This document shows, piece after piece, positions 12,504-23,290 of a stretch of DNA of 64,000 nucleotides; the first letter of the stretch is position 1, and each line of letters opens with the position of its first letter. Made by a program: the position numbers and the translations under genes. The notes under the pieces are model-generated. The model was not told where the DNA came from, made no database searches, and saw only the letters and a program-made list of their open reading frames with translations. Origin of the DNA: Liquidambar formosana. Its lineage: Eukaryota > Streptophyta > Magnoliopsida > Saxifragales > Altingiaceae. The stretch is taken from assembly GCA_039720395.1 (NCBI GenBank), contig CM077832.1, forward strand, positions 13,582,966-13,646,965, written 5' to 3'.

Positions 12504-14279
12504 CAGATGATCATGCTAAGATTCCTCTTGAATAGCTAGCTCTTTGAAGGGAGAAAAGGTTGCTGATGTGTCATGGGAGAGGATCTCCCACCTGTCAGTG
12601 ACCAGATCATTATGCAGAAAGAGTAAGTCATCACAGTATGTTTAAATTCTAACAGAAAATTTGACTTTAGTACATACTTGTATTGCCAACAATATGGATT
12701 TAGTATAATTATTTTTTTATGGGAAAATGTAGCATGTGTTTGTTGATCTGAAAAAAAATAATGTAGCATATGTTTGGCATAGAGGCAAACTTGCTTATTT
12801 GCACCCTTGAGAACTTTTGGCTTGGATTTTGGTCCAGCTTATGGAAAAATTAATTACCTTTTGATAGCTTGAAAATATTTAAATTGACCTATATTGCAGG
12901 CGTTGATTCAAGCATTTTTATTGTCCACATCAATGTAAGGAAATGCTGTAGCATGTACTATTGCATTAAGTGATCTGGGTGCAAAATGTTTTGCATGCAA
13001 AGGCCTGTCTGAGTTATGATGTCAAGGGGTGAGCAACCTTGTCCCAAAAGATAAGCCACAAGGACATGCCATGTGCTTCTCAATGGCATCATCAGGTATT
13101 AGCAAGTTTGCCTCTGGGTCAAGCATACGCATCATTCTGCTGATTCACACAAAGTTAGCCTAATCACTGGTTATTGACTTAACATGCATTCAATCACTGG
13201 TTAAACTTGACTTATTGCACTCGAACTGTGAGCCAAATTTGAGTTTAGAACACTGGGCAGAGTTTGCAGTGTCTCGTACGGTATCATTTTCTTGAACATT
13301 TGTGTTTTTTCTGAACTCAAGCTGCATTCTTAAAATTTATTCTTGGCTATACATTAAGTTTTTCTATAAAAGGAAAACACATTCAGCCAAAAGTTAAATG
13401 TTTATTTTTATCATCTTATATTCTTATGTAATGGAAGAGATTTTCATTTGGAAGAAGGTGCTCCAGGGAATTCAAAGAGGACAGAAAAGCTTGGTTGGGA
13501 TTTTCAAGGATTCGAGGTTCCAACATATCTTGCAACATATACATTGGTGCGTGGTATGATCAATTACATTTTTGTGCTCCTCAAGCTCACTGAGATCGTC
13601 TTTTGCTCAAGCTCACTGGTATTATCGACTCCAGCATCAATGATCTTGTGTGGAACTTGTCCAAAGCATGTAGAGAGCATGCATACAGAAAAAAACAGGC
13701 TGCTCCTCTGGTACGTGCCTTAAATGGATAATTTTACTGGGGCATGGTTTTCCGAGCTTGAAACTATCTGCCTTTAGATAGAAGCCTTCATTCAGAAAAT
13801 TGCTCAGCGGATTTATGTCCAACTGTAATATTATATGGTCATGTTACAATGGCAGTGTTTATATTCAATGGATCCCAAGCAATGTGATATGTGATATGCT
13901 TCCGTCTGAGGTGAGTATTTATCTTTATTGGTCTATCATCACATAGTATATTGAGTGACGAGAATCAGAATCGTACAATGTTTAGAATATGCTTTGGAAT
14001 ACTGTTAATTTGTTCTTTTCAGTTGACTTTCCATTGAGAACTTTCGTGGCAACAAGACTGCTGTTATAGCTTTCATTTGAGCACTCCACCATAACCTTGA
14101 TAAATAATGTAGGAGCCACTACGGAAAACATTATATGGGGATTGACCTTTGTTTCCATTGAAAGAATTGGTTGTTTTCCAATTTACTACCTCTCTCAATT
14201 TGGAACTAGGATAAAAAAAATTTTGAATGCGTGATTGCATGTCTTTGGGAATCATTGTTTTAATCTTTTCCAAAACAAC
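12504..14279. other. 3' flank of the CFM3-type gene and intergenic DNA
   Basis: No gene can be supported. The first part should be the 3' UTR. Short open frames such as that at 13448-13723 have no recognisable domain and could be part of a long 3' UTR or chance. Confidence 0.5.
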
Positions 14280-14389
14280 TGTTAAGTTTCCAACCTAAAA
14301 GCTTAAGCTTGGAGGGCCCAAACAGGTATATTAAGTCATATCAATTTTTTTTTATATTTAAACGATGTAGGATGTGGGACTTCCCAACA
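14280..14389 (-). mobile_element. Solo LTR of the same TRIM family
   Basis: This 110-bp segment matches the LTRs at 9467-9990, from TGTTAAGTTTCCAACC to GACTTCCCAACA on the plus strand. The flanking pentamers ACAAC and AAAAC differ at one base and may be the decayed target duplication. No spacer or second LTR is next to it. Confidence 0.75.
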
Positions 14390-14652
14390 AAACCAATAAA
14401 TTGTGGAAAAAAACAAAAAAACTTCTCAAGGAACATAATCTAATTTCTGATGCAGCTGTGGCAAGTAAAAGACCAATGAGAATCACATTCAAAATAAATC
14501 CGAATTTGATTATCTTACTGAATTGATTTTATGAAAGGTATTTTTTTTTAAAAAAAATGCTACTTGTCTGGAATAATTCATAATAATTTACAATATGAAA
14601 CTTTGAGCCCAACATTTTATTTTTTTGGATTGTTGCAGACTTTGGAATCAAA

Positions 14653-14655
<3 letters not shown>

Positions 14656-14688
<33 letters not shown>
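14656..14688. repeat. (AT)n microsatellite followed by poly(T)
   Basis: About 16 AT units run into a run of about 15 T. Simple sequence only. Confidence 0.85.
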
Positions 14689-14701
<13 letters not shown>

Positions 14702-15263
14702 CTTTTTAATGCATCAATGATGAAAATAAAACTTGTTTTTATAGCCTAAATTGGGTATTCAGACGTCTTTGAACTCTGTAACAATGTTGTATATATACTC
14801 ATTTTCAAACTCGTATTTTTTGTAGGCTTGATGTGGTCAATGAGACTCATATCAATTGGTGTTCTTTGCTCTTTTGATACTAAGATGACAAAAGTTTGTT
14901 GGTCAATATGACCCAGGCTCGGTAAGTCCTTAATATGGCTCAATGACTGGTAAAAAAAAACATGTTGGATCAGGACAAGAATAGGATATGTATGGACCAT
15001 CCATTATGTAGTCCCATAAATGCACCAAATTTGACTTCCAAATTGTATCAACAATTTGACTCCATTTGAATTCTTTGTATTCTTTGGATGTGAAAATGGA
15101 ATACAAAAACCAGGTGATTAGATTTTTTCCTGCCAAGCTGGTTAGAATCTATCAGATGACCTGATTTTTGTCTCTTAAAATTGAAAAGGTTAATTCATCC
15201 ACTTGATCACAACGGAGAACATTCATTATAGAGGAGAGTTACGGTGCACCCCGTCTCATCTGC

Positions 15264-15597
15264 AGGGGCGGAGCCAGGAGTTTTCTCCAATGGGGGTACT
15301 GTGCTATGATTCTGTGAAGTGGGAATTAGAAACTAAAAGCTCTGGAAAGCATTATTTTTAAAATATTACTTTTTGGTAATCATTTCCAATTTAATGCCAA
15401 AAAAGGATATTATTGTCAACTTATTGCAAATTGACTGTAATATACTTTAAAATGACTACTATCTTCCTCTTTTTGGCATTATGTTGAGAAACGGTTATCA
15501 AATGGTAATATATCTCAAAAAAAAAAAAAAAAAAAAAAACCCTTGGTTGAGCCAGTGGGAGCATGTGCCCCCAAAGGCCCCCCTGGCTCCGCCAGTG
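15264..15597. mobile_element. hAT-type MITE (GGGGCGGAGCCAGG termini)
   Basis: The left end reads AGGGGCGGAGCCAGGAG and the right end CCTGGCTCCGCCAGTG, forming inverted repeats. CATCTGC is duplicated at 15257-15263 and 15598-15604 (7 bases exact; the boundary with an 8-base duplication is ambiguous). It is about 334 bp, non-coding, with a long A run near its right end. It lies downstream of RLK-1. Confidence 0.75.
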
Positions 15598-15604
15598 CAT
15601 CTGC

Positions 15605-16732
15605 TTCAATTTTGTTTCTCTCCATTATGTCTGCTTACTCCAAATTAATGCCACATTAGCACCAAAGGTTGGTCAGAACCTACCAATTTAATATTCTCAA
15701 GTTAAATGATTGATTATATCCGAAGTCATCTTTATTTTGATGATGATTATTTTTTAAATCAAGAGTTGTATTTGCTTTGATCTCAGAGTTTTATTTTAGA
15801 TTTTGTGTACGGCTAAGGACCTGATGTTCTGACTTGCCTCATAAAAAATTCACTTCTGCTGTCAAAAGGATAGTCAAAACTCTAAAAATAGAAACTTGAA
15901 AATCCTAATTCATTCTGCAAAATGAACGACAGAAAGCTTCTAGAATTGTCAACCAGAGGACCAAATCTAATGACGCAGCTATTAGTAACGGTTTGACATT
16001 GCCTGTTGTCACGTAGAGCTACCATACTGAGATAAAATATTGCCATATTTCAATTGATTCAAGTGTGTTGAGTGGTAGAAGCATATCTCAAAGGTTTGGG
16101 AGACTATTTAGGCAACTCAATACTATGCCCAAAACCAAAAACTGCATTTACTTGATTAAATGAGCCATGCACCTTTGCCGTCAAGAGAACAGTGATAGGA
16201 AATATCATTGACACTTTAGACTCCATCTGGATCACAGACAGACGAAGGGAAAGGAGAGGAAAGCGAATAAAAATGCTTGAGGAAGCCCTTTTTTTAGGCA
16301 TTTTCATTTCCTTCTCCTACTTTGGTATTCCGGCCAGAAGGAGATCTACTTTTCTTGGTAAGACAACTTTAGTGATTACTTCGTGTAGCTAGTGGGATGT
16401 GGCTCATTCAAAAGGTGGTCTATGATGGAGTTGTAATATGAAGCATTCTACATTAGTTTATATTATCTATGAATTTACCATGCTTATAGAATTAGTCTTT
16501 TCCATTTTGGATGGATTTCATGAATTAAGGGCAATAAGTTGGAGTTGGAGAGCTTCAATTATATGCGGACAATAGTGGAAGATTTGGTTTCCTAGAGAAT
16601 ATTTTTCTTAGGTGAAGCAAAGAAAGGAAGAAACACAATTTGGTGTAAAGCAAAAAATAAAGATGTATTTGGATGTTACTCCACTTGATATGTAGTGTCA
16701 ATTAATTTTCCAAAAATGATATTCTACAAATG
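15605..16732. other. 3' flank of RLK-1
   Basis: No gene visible. The part around 15915-16110 is similar to 31430-31700, which helped identify the relic locus there. The rest is AT-rich with no recognisable element. Confidence 0.5.
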
Positions 16733-19700
16733 TTATGAAAGAACTCTTTTATCTCCTTGTGATATCAGAGCATCATCGCTTTGTTTGAAATGATTGGGAG
16801 AGGATGTGCTAGAGATGCCCGCTGGTGTTTTCAAAGGAGAAGAAGGAAAAGGCCTTGGTGGAACTTGCAGAGCTTCATGACTCCCTTCTAACATATCCAC
16901 TACCCTATCCATTGAAGGCCGAATTGCTGGATTAGTTTGTATGCACCACAAACCAACTAAAATCATCTTTCTCGCTACTTCTTCTTCAGCTCTGTTCATG
17001 TTCCATTGCAGTTTTAGATCCTCTTCTAACTCGAGACGATCATAGACCCAGTGTGGAAAATATACTTCATTGCTATGGTCAACTCCTGTATCGATGTTTT
17101 TTCTCCCTGCAACCATTTCTAATATCACCATTCCATAGCTATAAACATCGGACTTGTGCGAGACTACTCCAAAGTTTCTTGAAAACACTTCTGGAGCAAT
17201 GTACCCCACAGTTCCTCTTGCACCAAACATCGACATGGAGCTCTCTTTTCTAGTGCATAACTTAGCGAGCCCAAAATCAGATATCCTTGGACAGAACTCT
17301 TGGTCTAAGAGTATGTTTTGAGGTTTTATATCAAGATGGAGTATTTGTGTATTACAGCCACGGTGCAAGTATTCTAGGCCATAAGCAATGCCTACTGCAA
17401 TTTCGTAAATTCTTCCCCATCCTAAAGGGGGGATTTTGATTGATTTGTTCTCGTCATATATGTACTTTTCAAGTGATCCATTGGCCATGAACTCATAGAT
17501 GAGAGCTCTTTTTGGTCCCTCAAAACAGAAACCCAGAAGAGTGACGATATTTACATGGGCAGTCCTGCTAATGCTGGCAACCTCATTGACAAATTCCTCT
17601 CCATTACCCTTGGACTCACTCAAGACCTTCACTGCCACTAGACGGCCATCGGGTAGGTTTCCTTTGTACACATCACCATAGCCTCCTTGACCTAACTTGT
17701 CTTTGAATGAGGAAGTAATTTTCTTTACATCTGAATAACTATATCTTTTTGGAGCAAAGGATCCACATTTTTCCAGGAATGCCTCCACATTTTGAGCATT
17801 CCTTGTCCTCTTCATCCAGAAGATTATTGATTTATTTGATGTGGATTTCCTTCTCAAGAAACAAATAATTACTATCACTGCTACACTGCAAGCTCCGAAC
17901 ACTAATGCAGCTGAGAATAACAAAAAAAAAACACATACAAGAGACATGCATCCCCGTAAGACTTAAGAGGTATATATAAATAAAGAGCCAACTCTGTTCT
18001 ACAGAAGTAGATCATAAGTCAGTTTTGACTTGAAAATAGATATAGGCATAGGAGAATCAGTTTGATCGAAATGTTACCTATTAGCATCGCTTTCTCAATA
18101 TTCAATTTGGACCCTGCAACATGAGCATAACACCCAACAGGGGATCAGATTTCTTGAGCAGCTAATCTTCTTGAACTTAAAATATTTCATGGTCTATAAG
18201 GTTATCTCTCAAAACAATACAGGTGTTATAATGTTGTTAAGAGAGACACTTGATTTATTATTTAATTTTTCTTTCAAGGTTGTTTGAAGCCACTATACAA
18301 GACATTAGCAGCAGCTGGAGGCTAGTAAGCGAATTATATGATGGCAGTGCCTCTACTTCCTACTGCACCAGCTTTATTGATAAGAAAACTGTAAGAAAAG
18401 CTGTGAGTTTCTTATTTGGACATACAGTTTGCGAAACTCTATCTTATATCTGATTGTGAAGTTTTAGTACTCGTAATTCTTCATCTTTTGATTCCATATT
18501 GGTTGTAAAAACAATTGTGGGTACAGACTAAGAGGTTTGTGCTGAACTGGCTTTTGATTAGACCGTTTTACTCTGAAGGAAAATGAATGTCTGTAGTTTG
18601 TTAATGGGTTGGGTCAGCTTGTTGGCCATTTAATGGCAAACCTATTTTGACTTTGGGAACGGCTATTGCAACCCCCCATTCTTATAAGCCCACCCCTTTC
18701 TTTTTGGTTTTTAAGATTTCATGAAAAATATAAAAGGTTTTTGCAAAAACCGATCACTTGGTCCACTAGAAAACATCATTTTGAACAACTTTGCAGAAGA
18801 AAGTTTTTCTAAAATCTATCGTTTAGGTAGACTTTTTGGCAAAAAATGAAATAAAGGCTATAAATGGCCAAAAAGTATATTTAAACGATAGATTTAGGAA
18901 AAACTTTCTTCTACAAAGTTGTTCAAAATGATATTTTTTAGTGGACATTATGGCCAGTTTTCATAAAAACTTTTTATATTTTGCATAAAACCTTAAAAAC
19001 CTAAAAGATGGGGGTGGGTTAATAAGAATGGGGGGTTGCAATAGCCGTTCCCTTTGACTTTTTTTAAGTTGGCTTATTTTGACCCATTAGACATGACTGA
19101 TATTCCAGCCTCCTAATTTGACTGCTGGATAAACTGGCTAATTTAGTTGTTCTGTAGAAAGAATTTGCTCTGTTTCATGCTTGCAGAATCGACAAGCTAA
19201 ATGCAAAATAAGATCGAAAATGGACAGTTGGTCCAAGATTCACATGCAAAAAACGGTAAAATGACAAAAAAAATGATATAAACATAGAAGTTTCTGCATG
19301 AAATTTTCTATGAAAAAAAGCTATATGTACCTGATGGGGTTGGACATCTCATTAGATAAGGCTTATCAGGACAAAAACAGATGGGTTGGAAATAAGTAGT
19401 GTTATATCCGCAACTCCCACCAGACCCGATGCATTCTGAACATGCCGTATCATCTATAATCCACTGCACTTCAAAGCCTTCGTTCAAAACATTGGTAAGA
19501 GACGATGAGTTATCCATGAGGGCCTTTTCTGCGGTTTGAAGCACCGGAACAGTAACACTGACATTGCACCTTCCCAGGTTCCCATCACTTGGAATGGAAC
19601 CAATTGTGAAATAACCGTTCTCTCTAGAGCTATCATTTTTGCGACAGCTGAATTTATTGGAGGCCAAAGCTGGGCTCACCGATGAGCAATTATGCAACAA

Positions 19701-20123
19701 AGTGAGGTTCCCATAATGGGGAGTATAGCTAAACAGGTAGCTGAGGGTGGTGTTGATGAACCTCGAAGGACAAGCATTGTCGTATAAATCTAATCTGGCA
19801 AGCCTGATAATATGATTGTTGTAATTAATAATCAAAACCCGAAATCTTTCTGACATTATTTGTATCACAGGGAATCCGTCCTGGCACATGAGCTCGAATT
19901 CTGGAGGGCCACAATATGGTGGTTGGGGATCACCCCAGAAAGGATAGCTGATGTTTTTGATGTTTCCACACTGAAATGAACGACTGCAGCCCTTGTATTG
20001 CTCATCGATGGTGGATAAAGAAACTGGCAGAATAAAGATGATGATGGTGAAGCTAAGATGGAGAAGAAGATGGAATGGTGGTGAGAGTTGGTGAAACATT
20101 TGGCTGAATTCCTTTGACTTCAT
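16733..20123 (-). CDS. LRK10L: RLK-1: LRK10L-type receptor-like kinase with WAK-type ectodomain, 668 aa
   Basis: Exons on the minus strand are 20123-19331, 18113-18078 and 17910-16733; together 2007 bases, 669 codons, both junctions in phase 1. A signal peptide (about 1-37) precedes a GUB_WAK galacturonan-binding type domain: [26 protein letters not shown] and several N-glycosylation sites. A WAK-associated C-terminal cysteine cluster (GFEVQW, CSECIGSGGSCGYN, CFCP) follows. The 36-bp exon 2 leads into a TM helix (about 277-295). The kinase (about 349-630) has the P-loop GQGGYGDVYKG, Lys371 in VAVKVL, the catalytic loop HLDIKPQN (Asp470), DFGLAK (Asp488) and APE. The residue before the catalytic Asp is Leu, so it is a non-RD kinase, a class often linked to immune receptors. 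The closest family is LRK10L-2 (wheat Lr10-related). The gene looks intact; ligand and function are unknown. Confidence 0.93.
18655..19052. mobile_element. Mutator-type MITE, long hairpin, in intron 1 of RLK-1
   Basis: This 398-bp element starts GGGAACGGCTATTGCAACCC and ends with its inverse, and is flanked by a perfect 9-bp duplication TTTGACTTT at 18646-18654 and 19053-19061. The two arms pair over most of their length, for example AACGATAGATTTAGGAAAAA opposite TTTTTCTAAAATCTATCGTT. Nine-base duplications and G-rich termini point to the Mutator superfamily. No coding capacity. Confidence 0.85.
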
Positions 20124-21948
20124 TTGGGAAGGGATGACTTTTAAAATGAGAAGGGAATGGAGAAGAAAGGTTTGGTCGATATTAATTGATTTCGTTGGGT
20201 TGAATTTCCATAGGTATCACAAGTCAAAGAATGGTAGGCCGTATGGACTGGCTCAATCTAGTCGTTTCTCATAATGAAAGGTTCGGCCGAAGCTCTCCAT
20301 GGACGGGTGGCTTAATAGTCCACGCCGTGTCCATATATTTCTGGTCCACCAGCATCAGATACGTCTGATCGAGTTTCATTTAAGGGTATTTTAGTTTATT
20401 TTAGTTTTTTGTTTTTTGTTTTTGGGCTAAAGGTAGGAGAACATTCAGCGTCATACACACCCAGGGGAAGTCACACCCCAAGATCTTCGTATTTGTGGCG
20501 GGACATGCTGCAAGGCCTAAGGGCCCATTGGAATTTGATGGTTGTTCAGTAAGGCACTTTTGTCATATTTGAATAAGTAGCTTCTTCGCCCCAAAAGGAA
20601 AGACATTAACAATTTCTTAAACCCCACCCCCGGGGGGGCCACGGGGCCCCTTCCCTTAATTGGTCTTTTGAAAGCAAAAAAGCAACTCAAAATGGATTTT
20701 CTAGAAAATAATTGACTTGTTACATGAAATTCAATTCTTATGGAGATCCCTTGAATGGAAACGTGCTGAGGTTAGTTTTGAGGTTCGGTTTGCTTTGATT
20801 GAGGCCCGGTTCACTGTTTGTAATTGCAGTTTACGAGAATCCAGTACAGTTGTACTATTTAACGTACGTTCTTAGGTTTAATATGCTACTCCAATTCAGT
20901 AAGTTGGTGGGGAGGCCGGGGTGTCCAGTGGCCAGTTTACAGGGATGAGTATCTATGTAGTGCATGAATTTGAACAATGAAATATTGAGGTTGGATTAGA
21001 GACTTTTTCTGAAAGGCATTTAGTATAATAAAAGTGTTGACATAAATTAACGACAGCCCTCGGGCTAGTGTCACGTCTTCCTCCAAAAGGGTAAAAGGGT
21101 TGCAGCGGAATTGTGGGTTCGACTTCCCTTCAATTGTTTCATCGTCAATCTTGAAAAATTCAGGTCAATGCAATCTTGTTCTTAGGTTGGTGGTGATTCC
21201 AGTGATTCTATCCCAGAGTTGCCTCTTTCAACTTCTAAAACACCAGGTTTCACTTCATCCTGGTTCTTTGCATGCAAAGCTATCAAATTTTCTCTGAATT
21301 CACAGGGAAACTCTCCACATATCAGGGTTATGAGGGTCTTCGTGCTTTCATCCATCAATCACGAGTTTCAAAGTGCACTCAGTTTTCATTTTCATAAATG
21401 GTGAGATGGCATCAAATCCTTGATTTAAAAGCCTTCAATGGTGACCCATAGAACTGTTGCTTGGCTAAGCCACTAAGTTAGGATGGACTACTTCACCTAA
21501 ATCTGGGTAAGGGTCAGACCAATTTGATCACAACTTTCATCCATCTCCTTGGTATCCCTCCTCATCCAGACACTAGGAAATTGTACAGAATTTTCAGCAT
21601 TACTGTATTAGTTAAAATATTGGAAAGAGGTGTATCACTTGGATATAATTGAAGATTTATCATCAAAAGCTCTGCGCGCAACAACCATCTTCTGATCAAA
21701 AGCTTTGCAACAGTCATCTTCTGCAATAAACTTTGAATATTTTATGTTTTATTTATTTCATTTTTTTAATATTTACTTTTTCCCTGCACAGAAAAAGCTT
21801 GTTTTTCTGTGTCCTGGTTTTGAAAACTTGATATTATTTAGAAATATTGAAATCACAGATGAAATGCTAAGCAAACCCAGTCAACAATTTTATTATTGCT
21901 GCGGTCCCAGGTTAAAGATGTGCATTTAGTTTTCGTGATAATTAAACT
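20124..21948. other. Upstream region of RLK-1 and intergenic DNA
   Basis: The first few hundred bases are the putative 5' UTR and promoter of RLK-1 (minus strand). No gene or clear element is visible in the rest; short open frames here have no recognisable domain. Confidence 0.5.
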
Positions 21949-22342
21949 TATTGATGACAAAAAACTCACCAATAATCAAGATCTGTGTGACCTCACATCC
22001 TTTTCGACTATACCTGCAAAATAAGGCTCAGGCGACCGGTGGGTGACCAGCGGGAGCCCCTCCGATGCTTAAGTCAGTCATCAGAAAGTAAGCATGGAAT
22101 GGAAAACATGAGTTGAACGTACCTTGTATGGTATAGAGCTCCCTACTTGTAGTGGGTGTCTTACTCCTAATCAGATTAAGAGGGTAGAGTCCTAGTAGGA
22201 CTTGATATTTGAGGTAGAATTGAACTCAAATTGATAACATCAATCTCTTAATTTAAGAATAGATAATTGCATAATTAAAATATTACTTTATTTGGAGTCC
22301 ACGGGTCATCCCTATAATGGGTGGTATTTTTCCCCCACATCA
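21949..22342 (-). repeat. 3' LTR of element C
   Basis: 394 bp, same length as its partner at 26239-26632, with two differences seen by eye (CATCC/CATCT and GACCGG/GACCAG). In minus orientation it runs from TGATGTGGG to CATCAATA. Confidence 0.85.
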
Positions 22343-22526
22343 GTAGCCCCCACTCCCAAGGCCAAGCTCATTGGCTTGGGTAAAGGGAGTAGTTTAATTG
22401 AATCGGTCTTGTAATTAATGCATCAAATTAAATGAGGGCATGACTTGCCTCTAGAGATGCCATGGAGTTTCTCTGGAGATGTTATGTTACTCTTTCATGG
22501 AGGTGATATCAAGTGTGGCATTGGTT

Positions 22527-23290
22527 GGCTCCTCACTGAGCTTGGTTCTTCACCAAGGCTTTGGACTAAATAATACCAGGTCTGGTGCTTGGCTCTTCAC
22601 CAAATCCTCTAGCTTGATTCTTCACCTAAGTTTTATCCCAGACAACTCCAGGTCTAAGGCTTGGCTCTTCACCAAGTCTTTCTAACTTGGCTTTTCACCT
22701 AAGCTTTATCCTAGACACTCGAGGTCTGAGGCTTGGCTTTTCACCAAGTCTTTCTAGCTTGGCTCTTCACCTAAGCTTTGTCCCAGACAACTCAAGGTCT
22801 GAGGCTTGGCTCTTCACCAAGTCTTTCTAGCTTGGCTCTTCACCTAAGCTTTATCCCAGACAACCCCAGGTTCGAGGCTTGGCTCTTCACCAAGTCTTTC
22901 TAGCTTGGCTTTTCACCTAAGCTTTATCCCAGACACTCCAGGTCTGAGGCTTAGCTCTTCACCAAGTCTTTCTAGCTTGGCTCTTTACCTAAGCTTTGTC
23001 CCAGACAACTCAAAGTCTGAGGCTTGGTTCTTCACCAAGTCTTTCTAACTTGGTTCTTCACCTAAGCTTTATCCCAGACAACTCCAGGTCCGAGGCTTGG
23101 CTCTTCACCAAGTCTTTCTAGCTTGGTTCTTCACCTAAGCTTTATCCCAGACACTCTAGGTCTGAGGCTTGGCTCTTCACCAAGTCTTTCTAGCTTGGCT
23201 CTTCACCTAAGCTTTATCCCAAACACTCTAGGTCTGAGGCTTGGCTCTTCTCCAAGTCTTTCTAGCTTAGCTCTTCACCTAAACTTTTGG
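22527..23290. repeat. 73-bp tandem repeat array inside element C
   Basis: About ten imperfect copies of a unit of about 73 bp contain GAGGCTTGGCTCTTCACC and CTAAGCTTTATCCCAGACA. Each unit holds two related half-motifs (TTGGCTCTTCACC), suggesting an older shorter period. It lies near the 3' LTR, the position where tandem repeats commonly arise in Tat-lineage elements. Regular spacing without unique spacers excludes a CRISPR array. Confidence 0.9.

Noticed and set aside
13448..13723. Possible small gene after the CFM3-type gene
   Set aside because: No recognisable domain, no splice or family support; more likely 3' flank.
18250..18453. Plus-strand open frame inside RLK-1 intron 1
   Set aside because: It lies in the intron next to exon 2, and part of it also appears in the relic at 31.9-32.1 kb as non-coding homology. 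No domain.
22527..23290. Array resembling a CRISPR
   Set aside because: Copies are directly adjacent and imperfect, with no unique spacers, inside a plant LTR element.
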